From: Candidatus Berkelbacteria bacterium
GTDB taxonomy: Bacteria > Patescibacteriota > UBA1384 > 2-12-FULL-50-11
Reading direction: 5' to 3'
Assembly (NCBI GenBank): GCA_024654065.1
Contig: JANLIQ010000076.1
Location: 1 to 44,109, forward strand
DNA: 44,109 nucleotides
In this document: positions 5,115 through 15,100 of the stretch, piece after piece
How positions within the stretch are numbered: the first letter of the stretch is position 1
Layout: each line of letters starts with the position of its first letter
Translations under genes and position numbers: made by a program
Notes under the pieces: generated by a model
The model's database searches: none
What the model was told of the DNA's origin: nothing
What the model saw: only the letters and a program-made list of their open reading frames with translations

Positions 5115-7206
5115 CAACAGATTTGGCTGTAGGAGATTTACCAATAATGCCTTCGGCAATGTTACGAGGAACCTCTTCGTAATGGTCAAATTCCATAGTG
5201 TATGCAGCACGACCCTGGCTCATGCCACGAAGTTCGGTAATATAGCCAAACATTTCAGATAACGGCACTAAAGCATCGACAATATGGGAGTTTCCACGTT
5301 CTTCAGAGCCCTGAACTCTTCCGCGTCTGGCGTTCAAGTCTCCGACAACAGAGCCAAAGAACTCGTCAGGAGTTGTTACTTCCACTTTCATGATTGGCTC
5401 GAGAATCACCGGGCCAGCTTTTCTCACACCATCTTTAAAGGCCATTGCACCCGCAACTTGGAAAGCAACATCAGATGAGTCGACGTCGTGGTACGAACCA
5501 TCATAGAGAGTAACCTTAACGTCAACTAACGGGTAACCCGCAATCACACCCTTGCTTAAAACGTCTCGTACACCCTTTTCAACTGATGGGATAAATTCTC
5601 GGGGAATTGCGCCACCAAAGATCTTGTTAACAAACTCAAATCCTCCGCTTTGCTCAAGCGGTTCGATCTCAAGCCAAACATGACCGTACTGACCACGTCC
5701 ACCTGATTGTTTAATATATTTACCTTCCTGCTTAACAGACTTGGTAATTGCTTCTTTATACGCAACCTGGGGAGCGCCTTTATTAGCTTCAACACTAAAC
5801 TCTCTCTTCATCCGATCAACAATAATATCCAAATGTAACTCGCCCATACCTTCGATTAAAGTTTGGTTCGTTACGGTATCCTGGCTTAAACGTAGTGTTG
5901 GGTCTTCAGCTGCTAAGCGTTGTAGGGCCGCACCCATCTTTTCCTGATCGGCTTTTGTTTTTGGTTCGATAGCCATCTTAATAACTGGCTCTGGGGCAAC
6001 GATTCGCTCTAGGACAATTGGAGATTTCTCGTCACATAGAGTATCTCCGGTAGTCGTTCCTTTTAAACCAACTGCGGCAGCAATGTCTCCCGTATATACC
6101 TCCGTCACATCCTCACGGGAATTGGCGTGAAGTCGAACAATACGACCAACACGTTCTTTGTCTCCTTTAGAACTGTTTAAGACATATGAACCCGCAGATA
6201 ACTTTCCAGCATAAACCCTAAAGAATGTAAGAGATCCAACGAACGGGTCGGTAGCAACTTTGAATGCTAAGGCAGTAAACGGCTCGTCATCAGAAACTTC
6301 CCGGATAAGTTCTTTTTCGTGATCTTTAACATCAGTTCCTTTAACGGCTTCGACATCTAGTGGAGATGGTAAGTAGTCAACCACGGCATCAAGAAGAGGT
6401 TGAACACCTTTGTTCTTAAGAGCAGAACCCGCCAGTACGGGAAACAAACTTACGTTGATAACTGCAGTTCTTAGAGCAGCCTTTAGCTCTTCTTCGGTTA
6501 GCTCAGTACCTTCAAAGTATTTGTTCATAAGTTCTTCGTTGGTTTCGGCAATCTGTTCGATAAGCTTATGACGATACTCTTCGACTTCAGCTTTCATATC
6601 TTCTGGAACTTCTTCAACAGTTGCTTCTTTTCCTAAGTCATCAGATTTCCAAACAATAGCTTTGTTTTTAATCAAATCTACGACCCCCTTAAGCTGGTCT
6701 TCTGAACCTATCGGTAACTGCATAACAACGACTTTTGCCCCTAGTCTATCCTGAATGGTTTTAACGACGTATTTAAAGTCAGCCCCAATACGATCGAGTT
6801 TATTAACAAAACAAATCCGAGGAACCTTATACTTATCTGCTTGGCGCCAAACAGTTTCACTTTGAGCTTCAACTCCCGCAACACCGTCAAAAACAGTTAC
6901 CGCACCATCCAAAACACGCAATGATCGCTGAACTTCAATTGTGAAATCAATGTGTCCCGGAGTATCAATAATATTGATGTTGTGGTCTTTCCAAAATGCA
7001 GTTGTGGCTGCAGCGGTAATGGTAATCCCCCGCTCCTGCTCCTGTTCCATCCAGTCCATAACTGCAGCGCCTTCGTGAACTTCACCCATTTTGTAAGTTT
7101 TACCGGTATAGAAAAGTATACGTTCGGAAACGGTGGTTTTACCAGCATCGATGTGGGCGATGATACCGATGTTGCGAATCCGCTCGAGCGGGTACTGACG
7201 AGCCAT
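5101..7206 (-). CDS. fusA: elongation factor G
   Basis: EF-G, the translocation GTPase, 701 aa and full length. G1 is AHIDAGKTT near residues 17-25, followed by the G2 region RGITITAAATT, DTPGHIDF (G3), NKLD (G4) and the domain II core. Domain III (ETKTKADQEKM-like), domain IV with the GGRGQYGHVW and SSDVAFQVAGAMAFK stretches, and domain V ending in RAAYTMEFDHYEEVP are all present. It follows the 62 aa membrane protein by one base, within the rpsL-rpsG-fusA order typical of the str operon. It is a complete, ordinary copy. Confidence 0.98.
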   Translation of the reverse strand: MARQYPLERIRNIGIIAHIDAGKTTVSERILFYTGKTYKMGEVHEGAAVMDWMEQEQERGITITAAATTAFWKDHNINIIDTPGHIDFTIEVQRSLRVLDGAVTVFDGVAGVEAQSETVWRQADKYKVPRICFVNKLDRIGADFKYVVKTIQDRLGAKVVVMQLPIGSEDQLKGVVDLIKNKAIVWKSDDLGKEATVEEVPEDMKAEVEEYRHKLIEQIAETNEELMNKYFEGTELTEEELKAALRTAVINVSLFPVLAGSALKNKGVQPLLDAVVDYLPSPLDVEAVKGTDVKDHEKELIREVSDDEPFTALAFKVATDPFVGSLTFFRVYAGKLSAGSYVLNSSKGDKERVGRIVRLHANSREDVTEVYTGDIAAAVGLKGTTTGDTLCDEKSPIVLERIVAPEPVIKMAIEPKTKADQEKMGAALQRLAAEDPTLRLSQDTVTNQTLIEGMGELHLDIIVDRMKREFSVEANKGAPQVAYKEAITKSVKQEGKYIKQSGGRGQYGHVWLEIEPLEQSGGFEFVNKIFGGAIPREFIPSVEKGVRDVLSKGVIAGYPLVDVKVTLYDGSYHDVDSSDVAFQVAGAMAFKDGVRKAGPVILEPIMKVEVTTPDEFFGSVVGDLNARRGRVQGSEERGNSHIVDALVPLSEMFGYITELRGMSQGRAAYTMEFDHYEEVPRNIAEGIIGKSPTAKSVDAEA

Positions 7207-7207
7207 T

Positions 7208-7396
7208 CTAGTTTTCTACTCTATTTTTATCAAGGAAGAAGTAGTGAACGACCGAATAAACCAAGAAGATCGCCACAAACATAATAAACGCTTCACGGAA
7301 GTTGACGTCGTCGAATCCAACAAATATCGTGTTAATTATTACACTCAACACTGCCACCATAAGACCGTTTATGAGAGAGTTCTGGCGCTTACTCAT
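7208..7396 (-). CDS. two-helix membrane protein between rpsG and fusA
   Basis: A 62 aa protein. Its start codon overlaps the rpsG stop (TAATG at 7396), and its stop lies one base before fusA, so it is a true member of the str operon. Two hydrophobic segments are seen, residues about 8-27 (LINGLMVAVLSVIINTIFVG) and about 34-54 (EAFIMFVAIFLVYSVVHYFF), with a basic N-terminus (MSKRQN) and tail (DKNRVEN). I recognise no family. A membrane protein coded between S7 and EF-G is unusual. It may be lineage-specific. Confidence 0.75.
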   Translation of the reverse strand: MSKRQNSLINGLMVAVLSVIINTIFVGFDDVNFREAFIMFVAIFLVYSVVHYFFLDKNRVEN

Positions 7397-7869
7397 TAGT
7401 ACCTGGCAAAGTGAGCAAAAGCCCGGTTGGCTTCGGCCATCTTATGTAAATCTTCTCGCTTCTTCATAACCGCACCGGTATCTTCAAGGATATTCTTCAT
7501 TTCGGCATACATTGCATCAGCCATTGGTTTGCCTTTAACGCCACGGCAAGCAGCAATCAACCAACGCATAACCAAAATGACCTTACGGGCAGGTCGAACT
7601 TCCATCGGTACTTGATAGTTAGCGCCACCAACACGACGAGATTTAACTTCAAGAATCGGTGAAGCTTTTTCAATAATTAGTTTCAGAGTGGCTGGAACTT
7701 CCATTTTTTGTTCGGCGGCTAGACGCTCGATAGCTGAATAGACAATTGTAGTAGCAGTTTCTTTTTTACCACCGATCATCACTTTGTTTATAAGTTTCGT
7801 TAACTGCGGATCCTGGTATTTAGGGTCTAAATTTATCGGAGGTCTTTTTATTGTTACTTTTCCACGCAT
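7396..7869 (-). CDS. rpsG: 30S ribosomal protein S7
   Basis: S7 of 157 aa, a primary 16S rRNA 3'-domain binder. The start at ATG 7869 gives the usual S7 N-terminus (MRGKVTIKRPPINLDPKY) and lies one base after the rpsL stop. A frame open for 22 codons further upstream overlaps rpsL and is not needed. The conserved PILEVKSRRVGGANYQVP and KREDLHKMAEANRAFAHFR-like C-terminus are present. It is translated by coupling from rpsL, as no Shine-Dalgarno is obvious. Confidence 0.96.
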   Translation of the reverse strand: MRGKVTIKRPPINLDPKYQDPQLTKLINKVMIGGKKETATTIVYSAIERLAAEQKMEVPATLKLIIEKASPILEVKSRRVGGANYQVPMEVRPARKVILVMRWLIAACRGVKGKPMADAMYAEMKNILEDTGAVMKKREDLHKMAEANRAFAHFARY

Positions 7870-7870
7870 T

Positions 7871-8287
7871 TTATTTTGGCTTTTTAGCGCCGTATTTACT
7901 TCGGCCTTGGTTTCGATTTTCAACTGCTTCGGCATTCAACACGCCTCGAACAATGTGGTACTTGACACCTGGCAAGTCTTTAACGCGACCGCCCCGGATT
8001 AAGACCAGAGCGTGTTCCTGCAGATTGTGCTTAATGCCTGGAATGTAGGCCGTTACTTCTTGACCGCTAGTTAGACGAACACGAGCAATCTTTCGTAGAG
8101 CCGAGTTTGGCTTTTTTGGAGTTGTGGTTGTAACTTTAACGCAAACACCACGCATAAACGGCCGACCAGCTGGATAATCCACTGGACGGTTTTTGAGTGA
8201 ATTGAAACCACGATGCAACGCCGGGGATTTAGATTTCTCCTTTGTTTTCTTGCGACCGTATTTTACTAGCTGGTTTATGGTTGGCAT
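7871..8287 (-). CDS. rpsL: 30S ribosomal protein S12
   Basis: S12, the decoding-centre protein, 138 aa. It has the conserved KKPNSALRKIARVRLTSG, the AYIPGIKHNLQEHALVLIRG block and GVKYHIVRGVLNA. The Lys of KKPNSA and the later GGRVKDLPG loop are the classic streptomycin-resistance sites and appear wild type. It lies 31 bases after rpoC. No Shine-Dalgarno precedes the ATG beyond a weak AAGG. Instead a promoter TTGAGC-17-TATAAT ends exactly 6 bases before the ATG, so a leaderless mRNA is likely in addition to read-through from rpoC. Confidence 0.97.
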   Translation of the reverse strand: MPTINQLVKYGRKKTKEKSKSPALHRGFNSLKNRPVDYPAGRPFMRGVCVKVTTTTPKKPNSALRKIARVRLTSGQEVTAYIPGIKHNLQEHALVLIRGGRVKDLPGVKYHIVRGVLNAEAVENRNQGRSKYGAKKPK

Positions 8288-8293
8288 TTGACT

Positions 8294-8322
8294 ATTATAC
8301 CTTGGGGTTTCATTTGGCTCAA
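8294..8322 (-). promoter_or_regulatory. promoter giving a leaderless rpsL mRNA
   Basis: On the minus strand TTGAGC (8317-8322), 17 bp, perfect TATAAT (8294-8299), 6 bases, then the rpsL ATG. The -35 overlaps the rpoC stop. Confidence 0.65.
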
Positions 8323-11300
8323 CCCTTATTCCCTGGTGCTACTTTAGACTTTTCGGCAGCCAAACCAACGGTAACTTCTGTTGGGTCAATTTTGACATCC
8401 ACCCCGTAGCCCGTACCTGCCGGGATAAGCTTACCGATAATAACGTTTTCCTTAAGGCCACGGAGGGGGGCAACCTGACCCTTCATTGCGGCTTTAATCA
8501 AGACGCTCGTTGTCTCCTGGAAGGAAGCAGCAGAGAGGAAGGATTTAGTGTTTAGAGAGGCTCGAGTAATACCAAGAACGATTTGTTCGTAGTCAATTGG
8601 AACAGCTTTCTCTTTTTTAAGTCGGAGGTTGATGTTGTCAGACTCCAACTTGTCTATAACCTGGCCGGTTAAGAAGGTTGAATCACCGCCCTGCAGTACA
8701 CGAACTTTGGCAAACATTGCACGAGCAATAATCTCGATGTGCTTTTCATTAACCGCAGCACCGTGAGAAGCGTAGATGTTCTGAACTTCTTTAATAATGT
8801 AGGCCTGGGTTGCTTCTAGACCACGTAGATCAAGAGATTGACCTAGATCAATATGGCCATCTGTTAATTTAGCGCCCTTTTCAACCATATCACCGTTCTT
8901 GATAGAGACGTTTATATCTGGGGAAACAGTGTAGCTTACAGTCACAGGCTCAAGCGAGGTAACGGTAATAGTCTTGCCTTTGATGTTGACACGCCCACCA
9001 ATATTAGAACGGATCGCCTTTTTATCTATTGCCGTTGCAACGGCTTGCTTTGCCTTAACAACATCGCCGTTTTTAACTGATAGTTGGTAGTCCTCGATGA
9101 GCACGAATGACTCTTTTGGAATGTCATCGGAAATTATTTCAATAAGCTGTTTATCTTTGTGTTCACTAAGAAGAGCCTTTCCAGAAATCTCGGCTAGAAT
9201 TGCTGGATTGTGAGGCGGACGAGCTTCAAAGATTTCTTCAACTCGTGGCAAACCAGAAGTAATATCTCCGACAGAAACACCGCCCATGTGGAAGGTTTTC
9301 ATTGTTAGCTGAGTTCCAGGTTCACCAATCGCCTGAGCGGCCATGATACCAACAGCGGTACCTACTTTAACAATTTCGCCACTTGCAAGATCGCGTCCAT
9401 AACATTTCTGACAGATCCCCCAAGGTGCACGGCAGTAGAGAGCAGAACGAACCAAAAGTTCGGTTTTTCCAACTTCATTAAGACCAGCTACGATCTCTTC
9501 AGTAATTTCCTGCCCAGCCTTAAGGATAACTTTTCCATCTTTGCTCTTAACTGTCTCCATGCTTACGCGGCCAAGCAGTCTCTCCAAGAATGACTCACCG
9601 TACTCCTGTGATTCAGATTCACGAACAATATTACCGCGCTCAGATTTACAGTCTTCGATAGTAATTACTAAGTCCTGCGCAACATCAACCAGACGTCGGG
9701 TTAAGTAGCCGGCATCGGCAGTTTTAAGAGAAGTGTCAGACTTTCCTTTTCGAGAACCGTGAGTTGAGATGAAATACTCAAGTACTGAGAGTCCCTCTTT
9801 GTAGTTAGATATAATAGGGACTTCAATGATTCCACCGGCCGGGTTAACCACCAATCCCTTCATTCCAGAAAGCTGTGTCATCTGGTTACTTGAACCTCGG
9901 GCACCTGATGACACCATAGTGAAGATTGAACGAGACTTCGGAAGGTCGTTCATAACCTCTTTCTGAATGCGGTTACGGATCTCAGTCCATTTCTCAATAG
10001 TTAGTTTACGTCGCTCATCGTCGGTAATTAAACCACGTCGGTAACGCTTCATAATCTCATCAACAGCTTCTTCGCCTTCGGCAATAAGTTTGCCTTTCTG
10101 TTCTGGAACGTGAACGTCTGAGATAGACATTGTCATTCCGGATTTCTCAGCGAACTTAAATCCGAGCTGCATTAGATCGTCAGCAACACGGGCAGTTTCA
10201 GCCTGACCGTATATTTTGTAGATGTGACGAATAACTACCTTAAGGCGTTTTGTATCTAATGGCTCGTTGATGAAAACATATCCCTCTGGGAGCACAGCAT
10301 TTAATAGTGCTCTACCGACAGTGGTGTCAATTCGCTTTCCATCACTCATGCGAAGTTGAATTTTTGCCTGAGGGTGAATATTGCCACGTTGGTAAGCAAG
10401 ATCTACCTCTTGTGTTGAAGCGAATGCTCGGCCTTCGCCCTCGACTCCTGCCTGTTCGTTAGTTAAGTAGAAGATACCAAATACGATATCTAGTCGTGGT
10501 GTTACCAATGGCTCACCAGAGGCTGGTTTTAGAAGGTTGTGGCTTGAAAGCATCAAATCGCCTGCCTCTTGTCTGGCTTGGGTGGATAACGGAACGTGAA
10601 CAGCCATCTGGTCACCATCAAAGTCGGCGTTGTAAGCAGCACAAACCAACGGATGTAGCTGTATGGCTTTACCTTCAATTAAAAGTGGGCTGAAAGCCTG
10701 GATACCAAGACGGTGAAGCGTTGGAGCACGATTAAGAAGAACGTGAGCTCCTTTAGTTACGGATTCCAAAATTTCCCAAACTTCAGGAGTACCACGATCA
10801 ATCAAACGAGAAGCGTTTTTAACATTGTGAACGTAGCCTTCGCTAATGAGTTTTGAGATTACAAATGGCTTAAATAGCTCTAATGCCATGACTTTCGGTA
10901 GTCCACATTGATCAAGTTTAAGTCGTGGACCAACAACAATAACGGACCGGCCTGAGTAATCTACTCGTTTACCAAGTAAGTTCTGGCGAAAACGACCCTG
11001 TTTACCGCGGAGCATGTCCGACAATGAACGAGGTTGGCGTCCACCAGCTGTAGTCTGACCCTTGCGAGCAGAGTTATCTATCAAAGCATCAACTGCTTCC
11101 TGAAGCATTCTCTTTTCGTTACGAACAATAACGTCAGGTGCACCCTGGTTCATCAGTCTCTTAAGACGATTGTTTCGGTTTAAAACACGGCGGTAAAGAT
11201 CATTCAAGTCACTGGAAGCGAAACGACCACCATCAAGCTGAACCATCGGTCGCAAATCCGGTGGTAGAACAGGCAATTTACCGATTATTAACCAGTCTGC

Positions 11301-12131
11301 ACGGATACCTGCAAGCTTCATGTCAGTTAAGACACGGAGACGCTTCATCAAACGACGGTAAGTGTTGCTTTGAACATTGCTGGCGTGTGCCTTAATTGCA
11401 GAAATCTCAGCGTCAAGGTCAATCTTTTTCAATAGTTCGAGAATTGCTTCTGCGCCAATAGCGACTTTAATAATATTGCCAAACCTTAATGAAATCTCAT
11501 GGAATTTGGCTTCTGGTAGAATCTGACGAGGCAGTAAGGACTGAAGGTCAGATTTAGTTTGTTTATAGTTTAATTCTAGCTGCTCAAGACGCTCCACGGA
11601 ATCTTTAAGCATTTCTTTTGCGCTCTTATATTCACTCTCTAGCTGAGAAAGCGCTTCAGCTTTAAGCTGTTCGTCAACACCAGTTACCACAAAGCTTGCA
11701 AAGTAGATTACTTTTTCAAGATCACTCACAGAGATGTCAAGAATTGTGCTTAAGATATATGGCACACCACGAACGTACCAGATATGGGCTACGGGTACCG
11801 CTAGATCAATATGACCCATCCGCTCACGTCGAACGGAGCTACGAGTTACTTCAACACCACATTTATCACAGATAACACCTTTGTAACGAATCCGCTTGTA
11901 CTTACCGCAGTAACACTCCCAGTCTTTAGTAGGACCAAAAATCCGCTCATCGAAGAGACCATCACGCTCTGGTTTCTGTGTTCGGTAGTTAATGGTTTCA
12001 GGCTTCATAACCTCGCCGTAAGACCATTTTTCAATATCTTCAGGCGAAGCAACACGAAGACGGAGTCCTTCAAAATTAAGAAGGCTAAATTCGGCTTTCT
12101 CTGGCTTGGTATTTAGTTTTAGTTCGGCCAT
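8319..12131 (-). CDS. rpoC: RNA polymerase subunit beta'
   Basis: The beta' subunit of 1270 aa, within the normal short-form range. The N-terminal zinc site is CYCGKYKR...CDKCG near residues 73-92. The catalytic Mg-binding loop NADFDGDQMAVH is near residue 500, with the QGRFRQNLLGKRVDYSGRSV switch region before it. The trigger-loop region is KTFHMGG. The second zinc site is built from CKSERG near 830 and CRAPWGICQKCYG near 905. The start overlaps the rpoB stop by one base, so translation is coupled. The C-terminus ends with the usual GLKENVIIGKLIPAGTG region. No large lineage insertion is obvious. Confidence 0.98.
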   Translation of the reverse strand: MAELKLNTKPEKAEFSLLNFEGLRLRVASPEDIEKWSYGEVMKPETINYRTQKPERDGLFDERIFGPTKDWECYCGKYKRIRYKGVICDKCGVEVTRSSVRRERMGHIDLAVPVAHIWYVRGVPYILSTILDISVSDLEKVIYFASFVVTGVDEQLKAEALSQLESEYKSAKEMLKDSVERLEQLELNYKQTKSDLQSLLPRQILPEAKFHEISLRFGNIIKVAIGAEAILELLKKIDLDAEISAIKAHASNVQSNTYRRLMKRLRVLTDMKLAGIRADWLIIGKLPVLPPDLRPMVQLDGGRFASSDLNDLYRRVLNRNNRLKRLMNQGAPDVIVRNEKRMLQEAVDALIDNSARKGQTTAGGRQPRSLSDMLRGKQGRFRQNLLGKRVDYSGRSVIVVGPRLKLDQCGLPKVMALELFKPFVISKLISEGYVHNVKNASRLIDRGTPEVWEILESVTKGAHVLLNRAPTLHRLGIQAFSPLLIEGKAIQLHPLVCAAYNADFDGDQMAVHVPLSTQARQEAGDLMLSSHNLLKPASGEPLVTPRLDIVFGIFYLTNEQAGVEGEGRAFASTQEVDLAYQRGNIHPQAKIQLRMSDGKRIDTTVGRALLNAVLPEGYVFINEPLDTKRLKVVIRHIYKIYGQAETARVADDLMQLGFKFAEKSGMTMSISDVHVPEQKGKLIAEGEEAVDEIMKRYRRGLITDDERRKLTIEKWTEIRNRIQKEVMNDLPKSRSIFTMVSSGARGSSNQMTQLSGMKGLVVNPAGGIIEVPIISNYKEGLSVLEYFISTHGSRKGKSDTSLKTADAGYLTRRLVDVAQDLVITIEDCKSERGNIVRESESQEYGESFLERLLGRVSMETVKSKDGKVILKAGQEITEEIVAGLNEVGKTELLVRSALYCRAPWGICQKCYGRDLASGEIVKVGTAVGIMAAQAIGEPGTQLTMKTFHMGGVSVGDITSGLPRVEEIFEARPPHNPAILAEISGKALLSEHKDKQLIEIISDDIPKESFVLIEDYQLSVKNGDVVKAKQAVATAIDKKAIRSNIGGRVNIKGKTITVTSLEPVTVSYTVSPDINVSIKNGDMVEKGAKLTDGHIDLGQSLDLRGLEATQAYIIKEVQNIYASHGAAVNEKHIEIIARAMFAKVRVLQGGDSTFLTGQVIDKLESDNINLRLKKEKAVPIDYEQIVLGITRASLNTKSFLSAASFQETTSVLIKAAMKGQVAPLRGLKENVIIGKLIPAGTGYGVDVKIDPTEVTVGLAAEKSKVAPGNKG

Positions 12132-15100
12132 TATTTTGTCTCCTTACTCGCTTCTTTAATTTCTTCTGGTTCTTCGGCTAGTTCTGCTTCGTCCATCTGG
12201 GGTTCTTTTAATTCTTCTGAAGCTAGGTCAAGAGATTCCGCTTCTTCGTCTACTTTCATACCCGAAGCAAAGACTTCAGCCTGCATTAAGGCTCGCTGGC
12301 TTTCCAGCTCCTGCAACCGCTCTTCGTTTTCGATTACTTCAACGTTCAAGCTCAGCCCCTGTAATTCGCGCACCAAGACGGCAAACGACGCTGGAACCTG
12401 TGGTTTCTGGATCTCTTCACCACGGATAATTGCTTCGTAAGCCTTCGCTCGCCCGATAACATCATCAGATTTGATTGTTAGCATTTCCTGTAAGGAATGG
12501 GCTGCCCCGTAAGCTTCAAGGGCCCAAACTTCCATTTCACCGAAACGCTGTCCGCCAAACTGGGCCTTACCACCGAGAGGTTGTTGAGTAACCATTGAGT
12601 AAGGTCCGGTTGAGCGAGCATGCATCTTGTCATCAACAAGGTGAATTAATTTAAGCATGTACTTAATACCGACCGTTGTCTGTTCGTCGTAACCGATACC
12701 TGCTCGTCCGTCACGGAGCTGGATCTTACCGGTCTCAGGCAATCCAGCCTTTTTAAGCTCGGTTACTATATCTTCTACCGGAACACCGAAGAAGGCAGGT
12801 GTTGCAACTTTGTAGCCCAGTATTTTAGCGGCCCAACCTAAGTGAGTTTCTAGAATCTGACCTAAATTCATACGTGAGATAACGCCAAGTGGGTTAAGGA
12901 TGATATCAACAGGTGTACCGTCAGGTAGAAATGGCATATCTGCCTCTGGGAGAACGACTGAAATAACACCTTTGTTGCCGTGTCGTCCTGCCATCTTATC
13001 CCCTACCGTAACTTTACGTAACTGTGCGATCGAAACTTCAATTTGCTGGTAAACACCAGCTGGTAATTCGTCGCCTTTATCTTTTGAGAAGATCTTTACC
13101 TCAACAATCTTGCCGCGTTCACCGTGCGGTAGACGGAGTGAAGTATCTTTTACGTCTTTAGCTTTTTCACCAAAGATTGCTCGTAGCAGTTTCTCTTCCG
13201 CGGTAAGTTCGGTCTCACCCTTAGGTGTAATTTTTCCAACGAGAATATCACCAGATGAACACTCTGCTCCAATACGAACAATTCCTTGTTCGTCGAGATT
13301 TGCTAGAGCTTCATCACCAACATTTGGAATGTCTCGAGTGATTAACTCTGGACCAAGTTTAGTGTCACGAACTTCTGTTGAATATTTCTCAATGTGAATA
13401 GAAGTAAAACGATCATTTCGAACTAAGCGCTCCGAAACGATAATAGCATCCTCGTAGTTGTAACCGCCCCAGCTTAGATATGCGACAGTTACGTTTTGAC
13501 CAATTGCAAGCTCTCCTTGATCTGAAGCCGAAGAGTCGACAATCACCTGGCCTTTAGTAACCTTATCGCCAATCTTTACTGTTGAGCGCTGGTTAATACA
13601 GGTGCTTTGGTTTGAACGAACAAACTTAGATAGAAGGTAAGTTTTTTCCTTAGAACCGGTTTTAATTCGGATCTGCTCACCGTCAGCGTATGTAACTACA
13701 CCGTCATCTTCCGAAACAACTAATTGTCCAGAATCTTTCACAGCACCTTCTAGTCCGGTACCAATAATTGGTGCCTGCGGTCGTACCAGGGGGACTGCTT
13801 GTCGTTGCATGTTTGAACCCATCGATGCACGAGTAGCATCGTTATGTTCAACGAACGGAATTAAAGCAGAGGAGATAGATACAGTCTGTTGAGGAGATAC
13901 GTCGATATAGTCAACTTTGGTTGGGCTTTCAATTAATGGATCACCGTGGCGACGAGCAATAACCTTAGAGCCAACAATGTAGCCGTCTTTATCTAGTTTA
14001 GTTGAGAACGGTGCTAAGGTGTATTTCTCTTCTTCGAAAGCATCTAGATATTCAACCTTACTAGTAACACGAGCTTTCGAGCCTTTTATTTCAATCTTAC
14101 GAAACGGGGTTTCGATGAAGCCATATTCGTTAACACGAGCGTTAGATGCCAGGTAGCCTACCAAGCCAATATTTTGACCTTCTGGAGTTGTGATCGGACA
14201 AACACGACCGTAGTGAGAACGGTGAACGTCACGAACGTCAAAGCCGGCATGTTCTCGAGACAATCCCCCAGGGCCGGTAGCAGATAGAGTTCTTTTATGC
14301 TCCAACTCTGCCAAAGGGTTGGTTTGGTTCATAAACTGGCTCATCTGACTGGATGCGAAGAACTCCTGTAGAATAGCGGCGACTGGACGTGAGTTTATAA
14401 GAGCAATTGGGTTAACCTCATCTGGCTCAGCAATCTGACTCATACGGTCTTTGATAATACGTTCTACACGAAGCAGACCAACACGAATGCGGTTCTGAAC
14501 TAACTCACCGACAGCGCGAACTCGTCGATTCTTTAAATGATCCACGTCATCAGGCAGACTTCCTGGAGTATTGTTTAGACGAATTATCTCTTTGATAGTT
14601 TCAACAACGTCCTCAAGACGTAACACACGATTCTTATCTGTGTTTGGAACGTTCATCTCTAAACGTTGATTGATCTTGTAGCGACCAACACGACCTAGGT
14701 CGTATCGTTTTGCATTGAAAAAGATTGTATCTATATAGCTTTTGGCAGTCTCTGGAGTTACTAAGTCACCGGGACGAATTCGCTTGTAAACCTCAACTAA
14801 CGCCTCTTCGTAAGTAGCAGCAGGGTCACGAGCTAAAGTTGACTCTATATACTGAGCATCTTTATTGGTATCTACGTCCTTAAACAAGGTGGTGATCTGT
14901 TTGTCGTCTAGTTTTGCCAGTGCTCGCAAGAAAGTGGTAATGGGGATGCGTCGTTTTCGATCAACCTTAACCGAAATGACATTGCGAGAGTTCGTTTCAA
15001 ACTCTAGCCATGCGCCACGATTAGGGATGACTTTAGCCCCAAAGAGATTTCTGCCACCAATGGTTTCACTAGTAAACAACACGCCAAATGAACGAACAAT

